Shown here: positions 25,279 to 34,700 of the stretch, one piece after another | Position numbering within the stretch: position 1 is the first letter of the stretch | Layout of the letters: each line of letters starts with the position of its first letter | Source of the DNA: ZC4RG36 sp964652205 | Lineage (GTDB): Bacteria > Chloroflexota > Anaerolineae > Aggregatilineales > Phototrophicaceae | Direction of reading: 5' to 3' | Assembly: GCA_964652205.1 (NCBI GenBank) | Contig: CAZZAO010000009.1 | Span: 1 to 64,000 of the forward strand | DNA: 64,000 bases | The notes under the pieces: model-generated | The model's database searches: none | What the model was told of the DNA's origin: nothing | The model's input: only the letters and a program-made list of their open reading frames with translations | Translations under genes and position numbers: made by a program

Positions 25279-26241
25279 TTAGGCTCGAGTAACAACCTTT
25301 TCATATATCATTGCCATTTCTCGAATATGATTCATTGTCACCTCGTAAAGGAAGTTTTGAGGGTAGGGATATTTCGTCCGGTTTCGTCGCTGTATCAATA
25401 AAATGCTGTAGATAATTTTTGCTATAGCCAAAAACGTCCTCTTGCTAGCAACCAAGAATGTATATAGTCGCTGCTTTTCGACCGAATGCAACAATACCAT
25501 CCGTTGGTAGTAGCGCCCGGAAGCCCAATTATTCTTAAGTATCCATCGCCATTTCATCTTTTCTGGCCTAACTAAATGATAAACAAAAACGTCAGGAGAG
25601 AAGTAGAGCGTTCCTAGATCATAGGTTGCACGAAGGCGCACCAGCAATTCTGTTTCATCCCCGTAACCAATTTTCTTTCCGACCATCCCAAAATCTGTAG
25701 AAAATCCGCCTAAAGCCGCAAGGGTAGCTCGACGAAAGATTATATTTCCACCTGAGAGATATTGATCTGCACGAGTCAGATATCCTGCTCGATCTGCCTG
25801 AACGTGAGAGCCATAACTATCTTTAAACCACTTTGGTTTTTCATTCAAATAGAAGGCTAGGTATGGGCCCCCAAAACAGAGTGGCTTCACCGTATGGATA
25901 ATCTCGATGGCCGCATCAACCCATCCCGACGGGATTTTACAGTCATCGTCCACATAGCCGACGTAGGGCGCGCGCGCTTCACGCCAGCCTCGGTTTCTGG
26001 CGGCGCTATGTCCCTGCTCCGTTTCCAGAATATAGCGGACATTCCCAAAGGATTCGAATTGAGCCGCGACTGCCCGTGTATCGTCAGTAGAGTTATTGTC
26101 GACGATGATGATCTCATACAGGGCGCGATCCGACGTCTGTTCGCACAAGCTCTTGAGGGCAATCGCCAGCAAGTCAGAGCGATTATAGGTCGGGATTACG
26201 ACCGAAAGTTCAAGCGCTGCTTCGATAGGCCCATTCATCAT
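25279..26241 (-). CDS. Glycosyltransferase family 2
   Basis: A 320-residue GT-A enzyme. L-S-V-V-I-P-T-Y-N-R-S-D-L-L opens the domain, V-D-N-N-S-T-D-D-T-R follows, and Y-V-D-D-D-C-K-I-P is the metal-binding DxD. G-G-N-I-I-F-R-R-A and the late G-Y-G-D-E-T-E-L-L-V-R-L fit the acceptor side. ATG 26241 overlaps the end of the ABC ATPase gene (ATGA), so the two are translationally coupled. AT-rich, like its neighbours. Probably part of the same exported polymer pathway. Confidence 0.88.
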   Translation of the reverse strand: MMNGPIEAALELSVVIPTYNRSDLLAIALKSLCEQTSDRALYEIIIVDNNSTDDTRAVAAQFESFGNVRYILETEQGHSAARNRGWREARAPYVGYVDDDCKIPSGWVDAAIEIIHTVKPLCFGGPYLAFYLNEKPKWFKDSYGSHVQADRAGYLTRADQYLSGGNIIFRRATLAALGGFSTDFGMVGKKIGYGDETELLVRLRATYDLGTLYFSPDVFVYHLVRPEKMKWRWILKNNWASGRYYQRMVLLHSVEKQRLYTFLVASKRTFLAIAKIIYSILLIQRRNRTKYPYPQNFLYEVTMNHIREMAMIYEKVVTRA

Positions 26242-27551
26242 GAATTGCTCGTCTTATCAATAGCAGATGTGACGGCTTCTTCAAGTCCAACGCTATTAGA
26301 CATCTGCCAGCTTACCGGGTAAAAGAACACCGCCTTGTTCCATGCTAAACCTTTTCTTTTAATCAGGCTTCCTTCGGACACGTGGAAGGTGAGGCAATCT
26401 TCAACATAGTCATGCCATTTACGCGCATTTCCGAGCCAAAAACTGATGTTGTACTTACCTGGATATAAGGGCAAGTTATCAATTTCAACCTGAACATGAT
26501 ATCTGCCATGGATATTCCTCAACTTGAACTGCTGATGATCCAAACTGTAGAGATGAAGCACAGGAATACCCGTTATTGTTTTCAAGTCGACTGACATCAG
26601 ACTTTCCTCAATTAATTCCGATGCCTCTATTTCGGCACTAATTATTAACTTTTCACCCATATGGAATTCGCTTCGAATACGTTGATGCGAATCTCGTGTA
26701 GCAACCCTCCGAAAATATACAGCACCATCCCCCTGCCGCACTATCAGGTTTCCATCCAGAACATTCTCACCCTCTCGTGTGATCCCACTATTTACGTACT
26801 CATTGATAGAGTCACTTATAGTTCCATAAAACTCGATCCGGCCATTTTTAAGAAAAAGCCCCTCTGAACAAAGCTTAGCAACAGCATTCACATTGTGACT
26901 GACGAACAGCACAGTCCGGCCCTGACGGGCGACGTCGCCCGTCTTGCCGAGGCACTTCTTCTGGAACTCGGCGTCGCCGACCGCCAGCACCTCATCGACG
27001 ATCAGCACTTCCGGCTCCAGATGCGCGGCGACGGCGAAGGCCAAGCGCGTGTACATGCCGCTGCTGTAGCGCTTGACCGGCGTATCGAGGAACTTCTCGA
27101 CTTCGGCGAAGGCCACGATTTCGTCGAAGTGCTTCTGAATGTCGCGCCGCGTCATCCCCAGCACCGCGCCGTTGAGAAAGACATTCTCGCGTCCGGTCAG
27201 CTCGGGGTGAAAGCCGGTGCCGACTTCGAGCAGCGAGCCGATGCGCCCGTAAACATCGATGCGGCCTGAGGTCGGTCGGGTGATCCGCGAGAGAATCTTG
27301 AGCAGCGTGCTCTTGCCCGCGCCGTTGCGCCCGATGATGCCCAGCACCTCGCCATGCTTGACGTCGAACGAGACGTCCTTGAGCGCCCAGAAGGTCTCGC
27401 GGCTCGGCTCGGCTGGCTCGCGGCGGGTAAACGGACGCCGCAGCAGGCCGACAATGTCCTCACGCAGCAGCTTGTAGCTGCCGCGACTGCTCGAATGCGT
27501 GATCTGGTACGACTTGCTGATATTCTCGACGTGGACGGCAATCTCACCCAT
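26238..27551 (-). CDS. wzt: Polysaccharide ABC transporter ATP-binding protein, Wzt-like
   Basis: A 437-residue ATPase that powers export of a finished surface polysaccharide with the Wzm-like permease at 28476-29363. Walker A is G-R-N-G-A-G-K-S-T, the signature is Y-S-S-G-M-Y-T-R-L-A, and Walker B is V-L-I-V-D-E-V-L-A-V-G-D. After about residue 260 comes a Wzt C-terminal beta-sandwich that in characterised systems recognises the terminal sugar. The ATPase part is GC-rich while the C-terminal domain is AT-rich, with the change near 26885. ATG 27551 is preferred to TTG 27554. Confidence 0.92.
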   Translation of the reverse strand: MGEIAVHVENISKSYQITHSSSRGSYKLLREDIVGLLRRPFTRREPAEPSRETFWALKDVSFDVKHGEVLGIIGRNGAGKSTLLKILSRITRPTSGRIDVYGRIGSLLEVGTGFHPELTGRENVFLNGAVLGMTRRDIQKHFDEIVAFAEVEKFLDTPVKRYSSGMYTRLAFAVAAHLEPEVLIVDEVLAVGDAEFQKKCLGKTGDVARQGRTVLFVSHNVNAVAKLCSEGLFLKNGRIEFYGTISDSINEYVNSGITREGENVLDGNLIVRQGDGAVYFRRVATRDSHQRIRSEFHMGEKLIISAEIEASELIEESLMSVDLKTITGIPVLHLYSLDHQQFKLRNIHGRYHVQVEIDNLPLYPGKYNISFWLGNARKWHDYVEDCLTFHVSEGSLIKRKGLAWNKAVFFYPVSWQMSNSVGLEEAVTSAIDKTSNS

Positions 27552-28476
27552 CAACTCACTCCCGCATCCCGGCGCGCCGTCGCCACCTGCTCTATGATCG
27601 ACTTCCAGTACGAAGCGAACGAGAAAAGCGTCTGCGCGACGCGCTGATCGGCCTCGACGTCGCGCGTCATTGCGTCGGGATGGTGCAGCGGGAAGGGCGT
27701 GGCGAAACGCGGCAGATTGCCGAGCGGGTAGAGCGGGTCGGTCATGAGAGTNNNNNNNNNNCCAGATTGCTGACCATATTGAGGGTCGGGGTCACAGACA
27801 GGCCGTTATGGATGATGCAGCTATAGCTCCATTGAAGGTCCCAGGTATCGACCGCCCCGGTACTGATGCGATTGAGCGCGTTGAGCCAGAACGCCTTTTC
27901 GTCAGGATCGGCGAAGCGGTCGAGAAAAGCCTGACGGCCCGCGTCGCTGTTCCAGCGGTCGAGCGCGCCGTCGTAAAGCTGCCAGGCGCGCTTCCACGTC
28001 GCCCAGCCCCAGATATGCGGGAAGCGGGAGAAATAATAGCTGGCGGCGCTGGCAGGCCGATTGAACAGACAACTGCCGCTGATGTGCATCACGCGCCGAT
28101 CATCCCGATAGGTTTCGAGCAGCGTCTGGCAGAAGCGGAAAAAGCTGTCATCCGGCAGGCAGTCGTCCTCGAGGATGATCGCCTCGTCAACCTGCGCGAA
28201 CAGCCCGCCGAGGCCGGTGGCAAAGCGGCGCTTCAGGCCCATGTTGACTTCGGCGTAGTCTTTGACCACCTGACAATCCCAGTCGATGCGGTCGATCAGC
28301 GCGCGGCTGGCAGCGCAGGCGTCGATGTCCTGCTCACCGCGCGGGCCATCGGCGATGACGTAAAGCACGGGCGGTCTGGCGCGCGCAAGCGCTTCGAGGA
28401 CGCGGGCCGTCGTTCCCGGTCGCCGGAAGATCATCAGCGCGACCGGCGTCGTCAGGTGAAAACCCACTGCGCTCAT
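27551..28476 (-). CDS. GT-A glycosyltransferase (HlpA-like), interrupted by assembly gap
   Basis: The N-terminal part (28476 down to the gap) opens P-V-A-L-M-I-F-R-R-P and carries A-I-I-L-E-D-D-C-L-P, the metal-binding EDD motif, then H-I-W-G-W-A-T-W-K-R-A-W. These match HlpA-like sugar transferases. The piece after the gap, with L-P-R-F-A-T-P-F-P-L-H-H-P, reads as the family's usual C-terminus but in a different frame. The simplest reading is one gene whose true gap length is not 10. It overlaps the permease stop (TGATG) and the wzt start, so it lies in a tight export operon. Confidence 0.75.
27752..27761. other. Assembly gap (10 N)
   Basis: Ten N bases within the HlpA-like glycosyltransferase. 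The coding frames on the two sides do not agree, so the real length is not a multiple of three plus the placeholder. No duplicated flank is visible. Confidence 0.95.
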
Positions 28477-29363
28477 CAGATCACGTCCGCGAAACTCTGC
28501 TCGACGCGCTGGAAGACCAGCCCGCCGAAGACGAACAAGGCGATGCCGGAGATCACGGAGATGACCAGCGGCAGCGCGGGAAACTCGCCCGTGCCGAGCA
28601 GCGCCCAGCGAAAGCCCTGAATGATCCCGACCAGCGGATTGAGCGCGTAGAACGGTCGCAAGGCCGCCGGGACGAGATCCGCCGTGTAGACGACCGGCGA
28701 AGTGTACATCAGCACCTGAATGAGGAAGGGCAGCGCGTAGGCGAAGTCACGATAGTAGACGTTGAAGGCCGAGATAAACAGGCTCAAGCCGAGCGAATTA
28801 AGCAGCAGCAGCGCCAGCAAAACCGGCAGCAGCAGGCTGTTGGCCGTCAGCGGCCAGTGCTCAACCAGCAGCAGCAGCAGCATCACGGTCAGCGCGATGG
28901 TAAAATCGAGCAGCGCCGCCCCGGAGCTGGCGATGGGGATAATCATCCGTGGAAAATAGACCTTCGAGATCAGGCCCGAATCGCCAACCAGACTGTTTCC
29001 GGCACGCTGGAGCGACCCGGCGAACAGATTCCACGGCAGCATCCCGGCGTAGACGAACAGCAGGTACGGGACGCCGTTCGAGGGCAGCCCGGCGAAGCGC
29101 CCGAAGATGACGGCGAAGATCACCGACGATATCAGCGGTTGCAGGATAACCCAGACGACGCCGAGCGCTGTTTGTTTGTAGCGCAGCTTGATATCGCGCA
29201 TCATCAGGATCAGCAGCAGCTCACGGAACTGCCACAGGCCGCTCAGGTCGAGCGCAGCCCAGCCGGTTACCGGTCTGATCTGGATGAAAGGTTTGCGTTC
29301 GTCGATCACAATGACTTCATGGCTCCAGACAGCGCATGAAAGCGCTATCAACCTCATTATCAT
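28476..29363 (-). CDS. wzm: Polysaccharide ABC transporter permease, Wzm-like (ABC-2)
   Basis: A permease of up to 295 residues with six membrane helices after an N-terminal amphipathic region. R-D-I-K-L-R-Y-K-Q-T-A-L-G-V-V-W-V-I-L-Q-P-L is the family's hallmark for O-antigen and teichoic-acid exporters. It would form the membrane channel with the Wzt-like ATPase. The start is uncertain: ATG 29363 gives the full frame, while an in-frame GTG near residue 18 starts closer to the conserved domain. The order permease, glycosyltransferase, ATPase, glycosyltransferase is contiguous with overlapping ends. Confidence 0.9.
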   Translation of the reverse strand: MIMRLIALSCAVWSHEVIVIDERKPFIQIRPVTGWAALDLSGLWQFRELLLILMMRDIKLRYKQTALGVVWVILQPLISSVIFAVIFGRFAGLPSNGVPYLLFVYAGMLPWNLFAGSLQRAGNSLVGDSGLISKVYFPRMIIPIASSGAALLDFTIALTVMLLLLLVEHWPLTANSLLLPVLLALLLLNSLGLSLFISAFNVYYRDFAYALPFLIQVLMYTSPVVYTADLVPAALRPFYALNPLVGIIQGFRWALLGTGEFPALPLVISVISGIALFVFGGLVFQRVEQSFADVI

Positions 29364-29511
29364 ACCAGCGGATCGCCCATTCCAGACTTAATAGTTCGCA
29401 ACCGCAGGCAGTTCGACGGCCTGACCTGTACGATTGGACATTTTCAACTCGCGCGCTCTGCGGTCAAATGAAGGGGGAACTCAATCGCCCGGTTCTGTGC
29501 GGGAGGCCACT

Positions 29512-31260
29512 ATGCGTACTCAAATTGAATCCTTCGTCCGCGTCGCCAGCCTGAGCGCTGTCCGTGAGCGAAACTGCCTCTCCGTTCAGGCCGAGCGGCA
29601 TACGCTGGTGCTGTTCGCCTATGGCGACCGGGTCTACGCGGTCGATAACCGCTGCCCGCACATGGGCTTTCCCCTTGACCGAGGCACCGTCCGCGACGGC
29701 ATCCTCGTCTGCCACTGGCATCATGCCCGCTTCGATCTGGAAAGCGGCGGGACGTTCGACCTGTTCGCCGACGATGTCCGCACCTTTCCGGTCGAACTGC
29801 GCGGCGACGATATCTACGTTGATCTGTCACCACAGACCGATCCCGGCGCTTATTATCGCCGCCGCCTTCAGGACGGACTCGAACGGAATATCTCGCTGGT
29901 CGTCGCCAAATCAATCATCGCGCTGCTGGAGCAGGGCATCGCCCCGGTCGAGCCATTTCGGATTGGCCTCGAATTCGGCGTGCGCTATCGTGGGCCGGGC
30001 TGGGGATCGGGCCTGACCATCCATACCTGCATGATGAATCTACTGCCAGCACTCGCGCCAGAAGATCGGCCCCGCGCGCTCTACCACGGGCTGTCCGCCG
30101 TCGCCAGTGACACCGAGCGCATGGCTCCGCGCTTCACAATTCAGCCGCTGCCGGAATCGGCCACCACCGACTTCGCCTCGCTCAAGCGCTGGTTCCGCCA
30201 GTTCGTCGAGGTACGTGACGCGGAAGGCGCGGAACGCTGCATTGTGTCGGCGATTCGTCTCGGCGCAGACGACAGGCAGATGGCCGATTTGCTCTTTTCC
30301 GCCGCCACCGATCACCGCTATATCAACATCGGCCATGTGCTTGACTTCACCAACAAAGCGTTCGAGGCGCTCGACATCGCGGGCTGGGAGCAGGCTGAAA
30401 GCGCGCTCGCCAGCCTCGCCGGAGCCTATGCCTCTGCCGACCGGATGGAAGAATCGAACGCCTGGCGCTATCCCGTCGATCTGATCGTCATCCTTGAGGC
30501 CGCCTTCGAGCAACTCGCCGCCGCGCTGGATGCGGGGCGTCCACAGCGTGGGACGTGGCACGGTCGTCAGGCGCTGGCCGAGCGGCTGTTCGAGGATGAT
30601 CCGCAGGCGATTGCCGATGCCCTGATCGACGCGCTTCGCGCCGGAGCCAGCGAGGACGAGCTTGGCGTCGCCGTGACCTATGCTGCCGCGCTGCGGATCG
30701 CCCGTTTCCACACCAGTAACGATTTCGGCGATTGGGACACAGCGCTGCATACCTTCACCTTCGCCAACGCTGTCCGTCGTGGCCTGCGCCGCAACCCGAC
30801 GCCAGAGCTGCTGCGCGGCCTGTTCGACGCCGCCATGAGCGTCTACCTCGACCGCTTCCTCAATATTCCTGCCGCGCGCCTGCCCTCAGCCGAGAATAAA
30901 GTTGAGCAGCCCGCGCCGCTGCTGGCCGAGCTGGAAAGCCTGCTCAATCAGCAGCAGCAGGTCAACCCGGCGGGCGATCTGGTCGCGCGTTATCTCTATT
31001 CTGGCGGCGACCCGGAGCGCCTGCGAGCGATGCTCGGTCGGCTGCTGCTGCGTGAAAACCGCGACTTCCACACCATCCAGTCCGTCGAGGCGGCCTTCAG
31101 CCTGTACCGCGAGATGCGCGGCGAGCCACAGGCGGTCAACGTGCTGGTCGCGGCGGCGCGCTACCTCGCCGCCCACGCGCCGACCAACCGCGCGCAGGGA
31201 CAGGTCTACGGCATCGCGGCGCGCCTGTCGCGTGGGGAGCGGCTGTTCGAGGGCGATTAA
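29512..31260 (+). CDS. Rieske [2Fe-2S] protein with long helical C-terminal domain
   Basis: A 582-residue cytoplasmic protein. The N-terminal 105 residues are a Rieske domain with C48-x-H50 (R-C-P-H-M-G) and C67-x2-H70 (C-H-W-H-H), the complete cluster ligand set. The remaining 470 residues are mostly helical, with several conserved-looking histidines (T-D-H-R-Y-I-N-I-G-H and T-W-H-G-R-Q). They bear a loose likeness to questin-oxidase-type proteins, which is tentative. No mononuclear-iron 2-His-1-carboxylate site of a classical ring-hydroxylating oxygenase was found. GGGAGG at 29501-29506 supports ATG 29512. It stands alone. Confidence 0.8.
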   Translation: MRTQIESFVRVASLSAVRERNCLSVQAERHTLVLFAYGDRVYAVDNRCPHMGFPLDRGTVRDGILVCHWHHARFDLESGGTFDLFADDVRTFPVELRGDDIYVDLSPQTDPGAYYRRRLQDGLERNISLVVAKSIIALLEQGIAPVEPFRIGLEFGVRYRGPGWGSGLTIHTCMMNLLPALAPEDRPRALYHGLSAVASDTERMAPRFTIQPLPESATTDFASLKRWFRQFVEVRDAEGAERCIVSAIRLGADDRQMADLLFSAATDHRYINIGHVLDFTNKAFEALDIAGWEQAESALASLAGAYASADRMEESNAWRYPVDLIVILEAAFEQLAAALDAGRPQRGTWHGRQALAERLFEDDPQAIADALIDALRAGASEDELGVAVTYAAALRIARFHTSNDFGDWDTALHTFTFANAVRRGLRRNPTPELLRGLFDAAMSVYLDRFLNIPAARLPSAENKVEQPAPLLAELESLLNQQQQVNPAGDLVARYLYSGGDPERLRAMLGRLLLRENRDFHTIQSVEAAFSLYREMRGEPQAVNVLVAAARYLAAHAPTNRAQGQVYGIAARLSRGERLFEGD

Positions 31261-31717
31261 TAACCTTAAACGAACAGGGCAAGACCGTCTGCCGCTGCGT
31301 TGACAGGATCGGCGCGCACTCAGGCCCCGGTCGTCAGTGGCAATTAAATAACGCCATCGCCAGCCTGTTTCTGGCCGTCGGTGGTCGCTTCCTGCCCGGC
31401 AGCCAGCGTACCAGCGCGGTCGAGGGTTGCCCCATCAATCTCATCCACTCCAACGCAGGGCGTATATCAATCCTGTAAGATTGCCTGTTTCGGCCTGCAC
31501 CTCTGTAAGAATGCTCCTACAATAGCCCTTTAGTCCCAATGGCAAAAGCAGGCTTTTCGGGTGGGTTTTTCGTCGTTCATGCCCTTTGTGAAGGACGAAA
31601 ACCGAAAAAATGTAAATTCTGATCGTGATAATGCTCATTTCCGGTTAATTTTTGGTATAGTTTTTCTATGCAACTATGAACCAAAAACAAACCATCACGG
31701 GCTGCCCGCGCGTCTGA
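31261..31717 (+). promoter_or_regulatory. Intergenic region with putative extended -10 promoter
   Basis: No gene was identified in these 457 bases. At 31653-31661 the sequence TGGTATAGT is an extended -10 element, about 57 bases before the TIR-NACHT-HEAT gene; no convincing -35 precedes it. The rest shows no repeat or RNA gene that I can support. A 65-codon minus-strand frame here has no supporting signal. Confidence 0.45.
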
Positions 31718-34700
31718 TTGGCCGGGAGTAATGCGCTTTTGAAGAGCAGACACCTTTTTCTGAGTTATCGGAGCAACGACGCCGACTTTGCCCTCCGCCT
31801 TGCCGCCGACCTGAAAAACGCTGGCGTCAATCTGTGGATGGATCGGCTCGACATGCGCCCCGGCCAGGACTGGCTGCGCACGCTTCAGGAAGCGGTCGAT
31901 GATTCGAGCGCTATGCTCTCCATCCTCAGCCCGGAATACGTCGAATCGCGCTACTGCCAGCGCGAGATGGCGCGCGCCGACCGTATGAACCGCCCGATCT
32001 TCCCGATTCTGCTGCGCTCAATCGACGCCAAAAGTTGGCCGTTCGAGATCGAGCGACAGCAGTACATCGACTTCAGCAGCTGGCGCAGCGACGAAATTTA
32101 CGCCGTCCAACTCCGCGAATTGATCGACATTCTGACGCAGGATTTCGGCCAATCTAACCTGCCCAGCCCGGAAATGCGCTACCTGACCAGCCTGGTCGCC
32201 GAGTTAGAAACGCGCAAAGGCGTGCTCGAATATGTCGAGCTATCGGCGCAGGCTGACAAGCGTCTGAGTGAAGGTTTCGTCCGTCCGCAGCCCCGTTACG
32301 CCGAGGCGTCCGATTTACCGGGCGCGTTCACGCTGCTCGAAGAAACGTCCAGCCTGAGCGAAAAGAGCGTCAACGTCCCGCTTCAGCGCAAAATCCCGCT
32401 CAACAATATCGGCGACGCGCTGCAAAAGTATCCGCGCTTCGTGCTGATCGGCACGCCGGGCGCGGGCAAGACGACCACGCTCAACCACCTTGTCCTCGAC
32501 GCCGTCCGCGCCTACCAGACCACGCCCAACCGCGCGCCGCTGCCTGTCCTGCTCAAGCTGACCAACTGGAAGCGCGGAGAGAGCTTCGAGACCTTCCTGC
32601 GTTCGTCGTGGCCGTTCGAGAGCGATGCGGTCATCACGCTGGCAGCGGGCCAGGCCGCGCTCTACCTCGATGGCCTGAACGAGATGGGCGACGAGCACAG
32701 CGACAAGGCGCAGCAGCTTCGCCACTGGCTGCACGGCCCCCACGCCCCGGCTTACGTCGTCGTCACCTGCCGCTCGGCGGAGTATACCGACGACCTTAAC
32801 CTCGGCCTGCCGACAGTCGAAGCCGCCGAGATGGATAAGGCGCGGATTCAGGAGTTCGTCACCAAGTACGTCAGCGAGGCGGTCGCCGCGCCGCTGCTGG
32901 AACGCCTGCTGCCGCAAAAGGCAGGCGATCTCCAGAACAGCCATCATCTGTATCAACTGGCGCGTAATCCCTTCCTGCTGACGGTGCTGATTCTGGTCTA
33001 CCAGAGTTCGCCGGAGCGGGCGCTGCCACACAACATGGGCGCGCTGCTCAAGCGCCTGTCGGCGGAGCTGTGGGAACGCGAGCGCGCGCGCCGGGGCGAG
33101 AACTGGATTCCGCTCGACAAGCTGGAACGCGCCCTGAGCGAACTGGCCTACCGTATGATCGACGCCGACTCACCGGTCTACGTAGCGAGCAACGTCGCGC
33201 TGACCGCGATGGGCAGCCCCGATTACCTCGATGCCGGACACAGCGCCAACTTTCTGGAGATCGAAGGCGACAACGTCCGCTTCTCCTACCAACTGATTCA
33301 GGAATATTTCGCCGCGCTCGGCGTGGCACGCGCCGGCCTGCCGACCAAGCTGAGCCGACCGGTGTTCAATCCCTCAGGCGAGCGCGTCCCGTACAAGTGG
33401 GATCAGGTGATCGTCGCGCTGTCGGGGATCGTCGCCGACCCGGATGGGATCGTCCGCAACATCGCCGAAGTTGACCCCTTTCTGGCGATGGAATGTGTCG
33501 CCAGCGGCATCAACGTTGACGCCAGCGCGCGCCAGGAAGTGGCTGACCGACTGCTCGGCAGCGCGCGCCAGCCAGAGTCCGAAGGCAAGGTCGAAGCCGC
33601 GCGGCTGCTGGCGGCGATTGACCATCCGCAGGCGCTGCCGTTTCTGCTCGATGTGCTGCGCAGCGGGACATGGCAGCAGCGGATCGCCGCCGAGCCTGTC
33701 ATCCACGATATCGAGATCGAAGGCGTCGATGGGCTGACCGAAGCCCTGCAAGCGCTCGAATCGTATACCCGTGACACCACCGCCGTGGCGCTGCGCCAGT
33801 TCGGCGACCGCGCCCTGCCCAACCTGCTTCAGGCGCTCAAGTCCGGCCACTGGGCTGTCCGTCGCGGCGCGGCCTGGGGGCTGGGCCTGCTCAAGGACGC
33901 GGCAGCCGTGCCATCGCTGGTCGAGGCGCTGCGCGACGAAGAAGCGATGGTCGCCGCCGAAGCCGCCGTCGCGCTCGGCTGGATCCACGATAGCGCCGGG
34001 ATACCCTGGCTGCTCGAAGCCCTGCGCCACGAAAGCTGGCGGGTGCGTAAAGCCGCCGCCGGGGCGCTCGGCTGGATCGGCCCGCCGTCGGTTCCCCACC
34101 TGCTGCGCTTGCAGCACAGCGACCGTGAAGATTTGCGCCGCCTGGCGGTCGAAGCGCTGACTGCGATTCGTGACCCGCAGGTTCCCGGCGCGCTGCTCGA
34201 AGCTACTTATGACCCAAGCCCGGATGTACGCGCCCTCGCCGTAGAGGCGTTAAAAAACGTGGAGGTTGATGTCGCCGTGAACCGACTCATCGAGCTGCTC
34301 GCGGACCATGCCAAACCCCGCGCAGCAAAACAACGAATCAGTGAGATTGCTGCGCGGATTCTCGAACTTTTCGCCACGCCCAAAGCGCTGGCCGCAGTCG
34401 CCCACTGGCGCAGCAGCGACCACTCGCACGTCCAGTCGGCCACGCCGAAGAAGCCCAAGCCCGCCGACAAAGGCAAAAAGAGCGGCTCGACCGGCCACGA
34501 CCGCCTGAAGGCGATCAGCCACCATCCCGGCAAAGCGCAGACGGCGAAAAGCAGCGACCTGCACAGCCCCAACTGGGTCGAGCGGCGCAATGCCATTCAG
34601 GCGCTGGCGAACCACGACAAGGAAGCCGCCCTGCCCGCCCTGCTCAACGCCCTGAGCGACGAGGACAATCAGGTGCGGATCGCAGCAGTGCGCATCCTGC

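Noticed and set aside
31441..31638. 65-codon minus-strand frame between the Rieske and TIR genes
   Set aside because: No ribosome site, composition unlike neighbours and no recognisable pattern.
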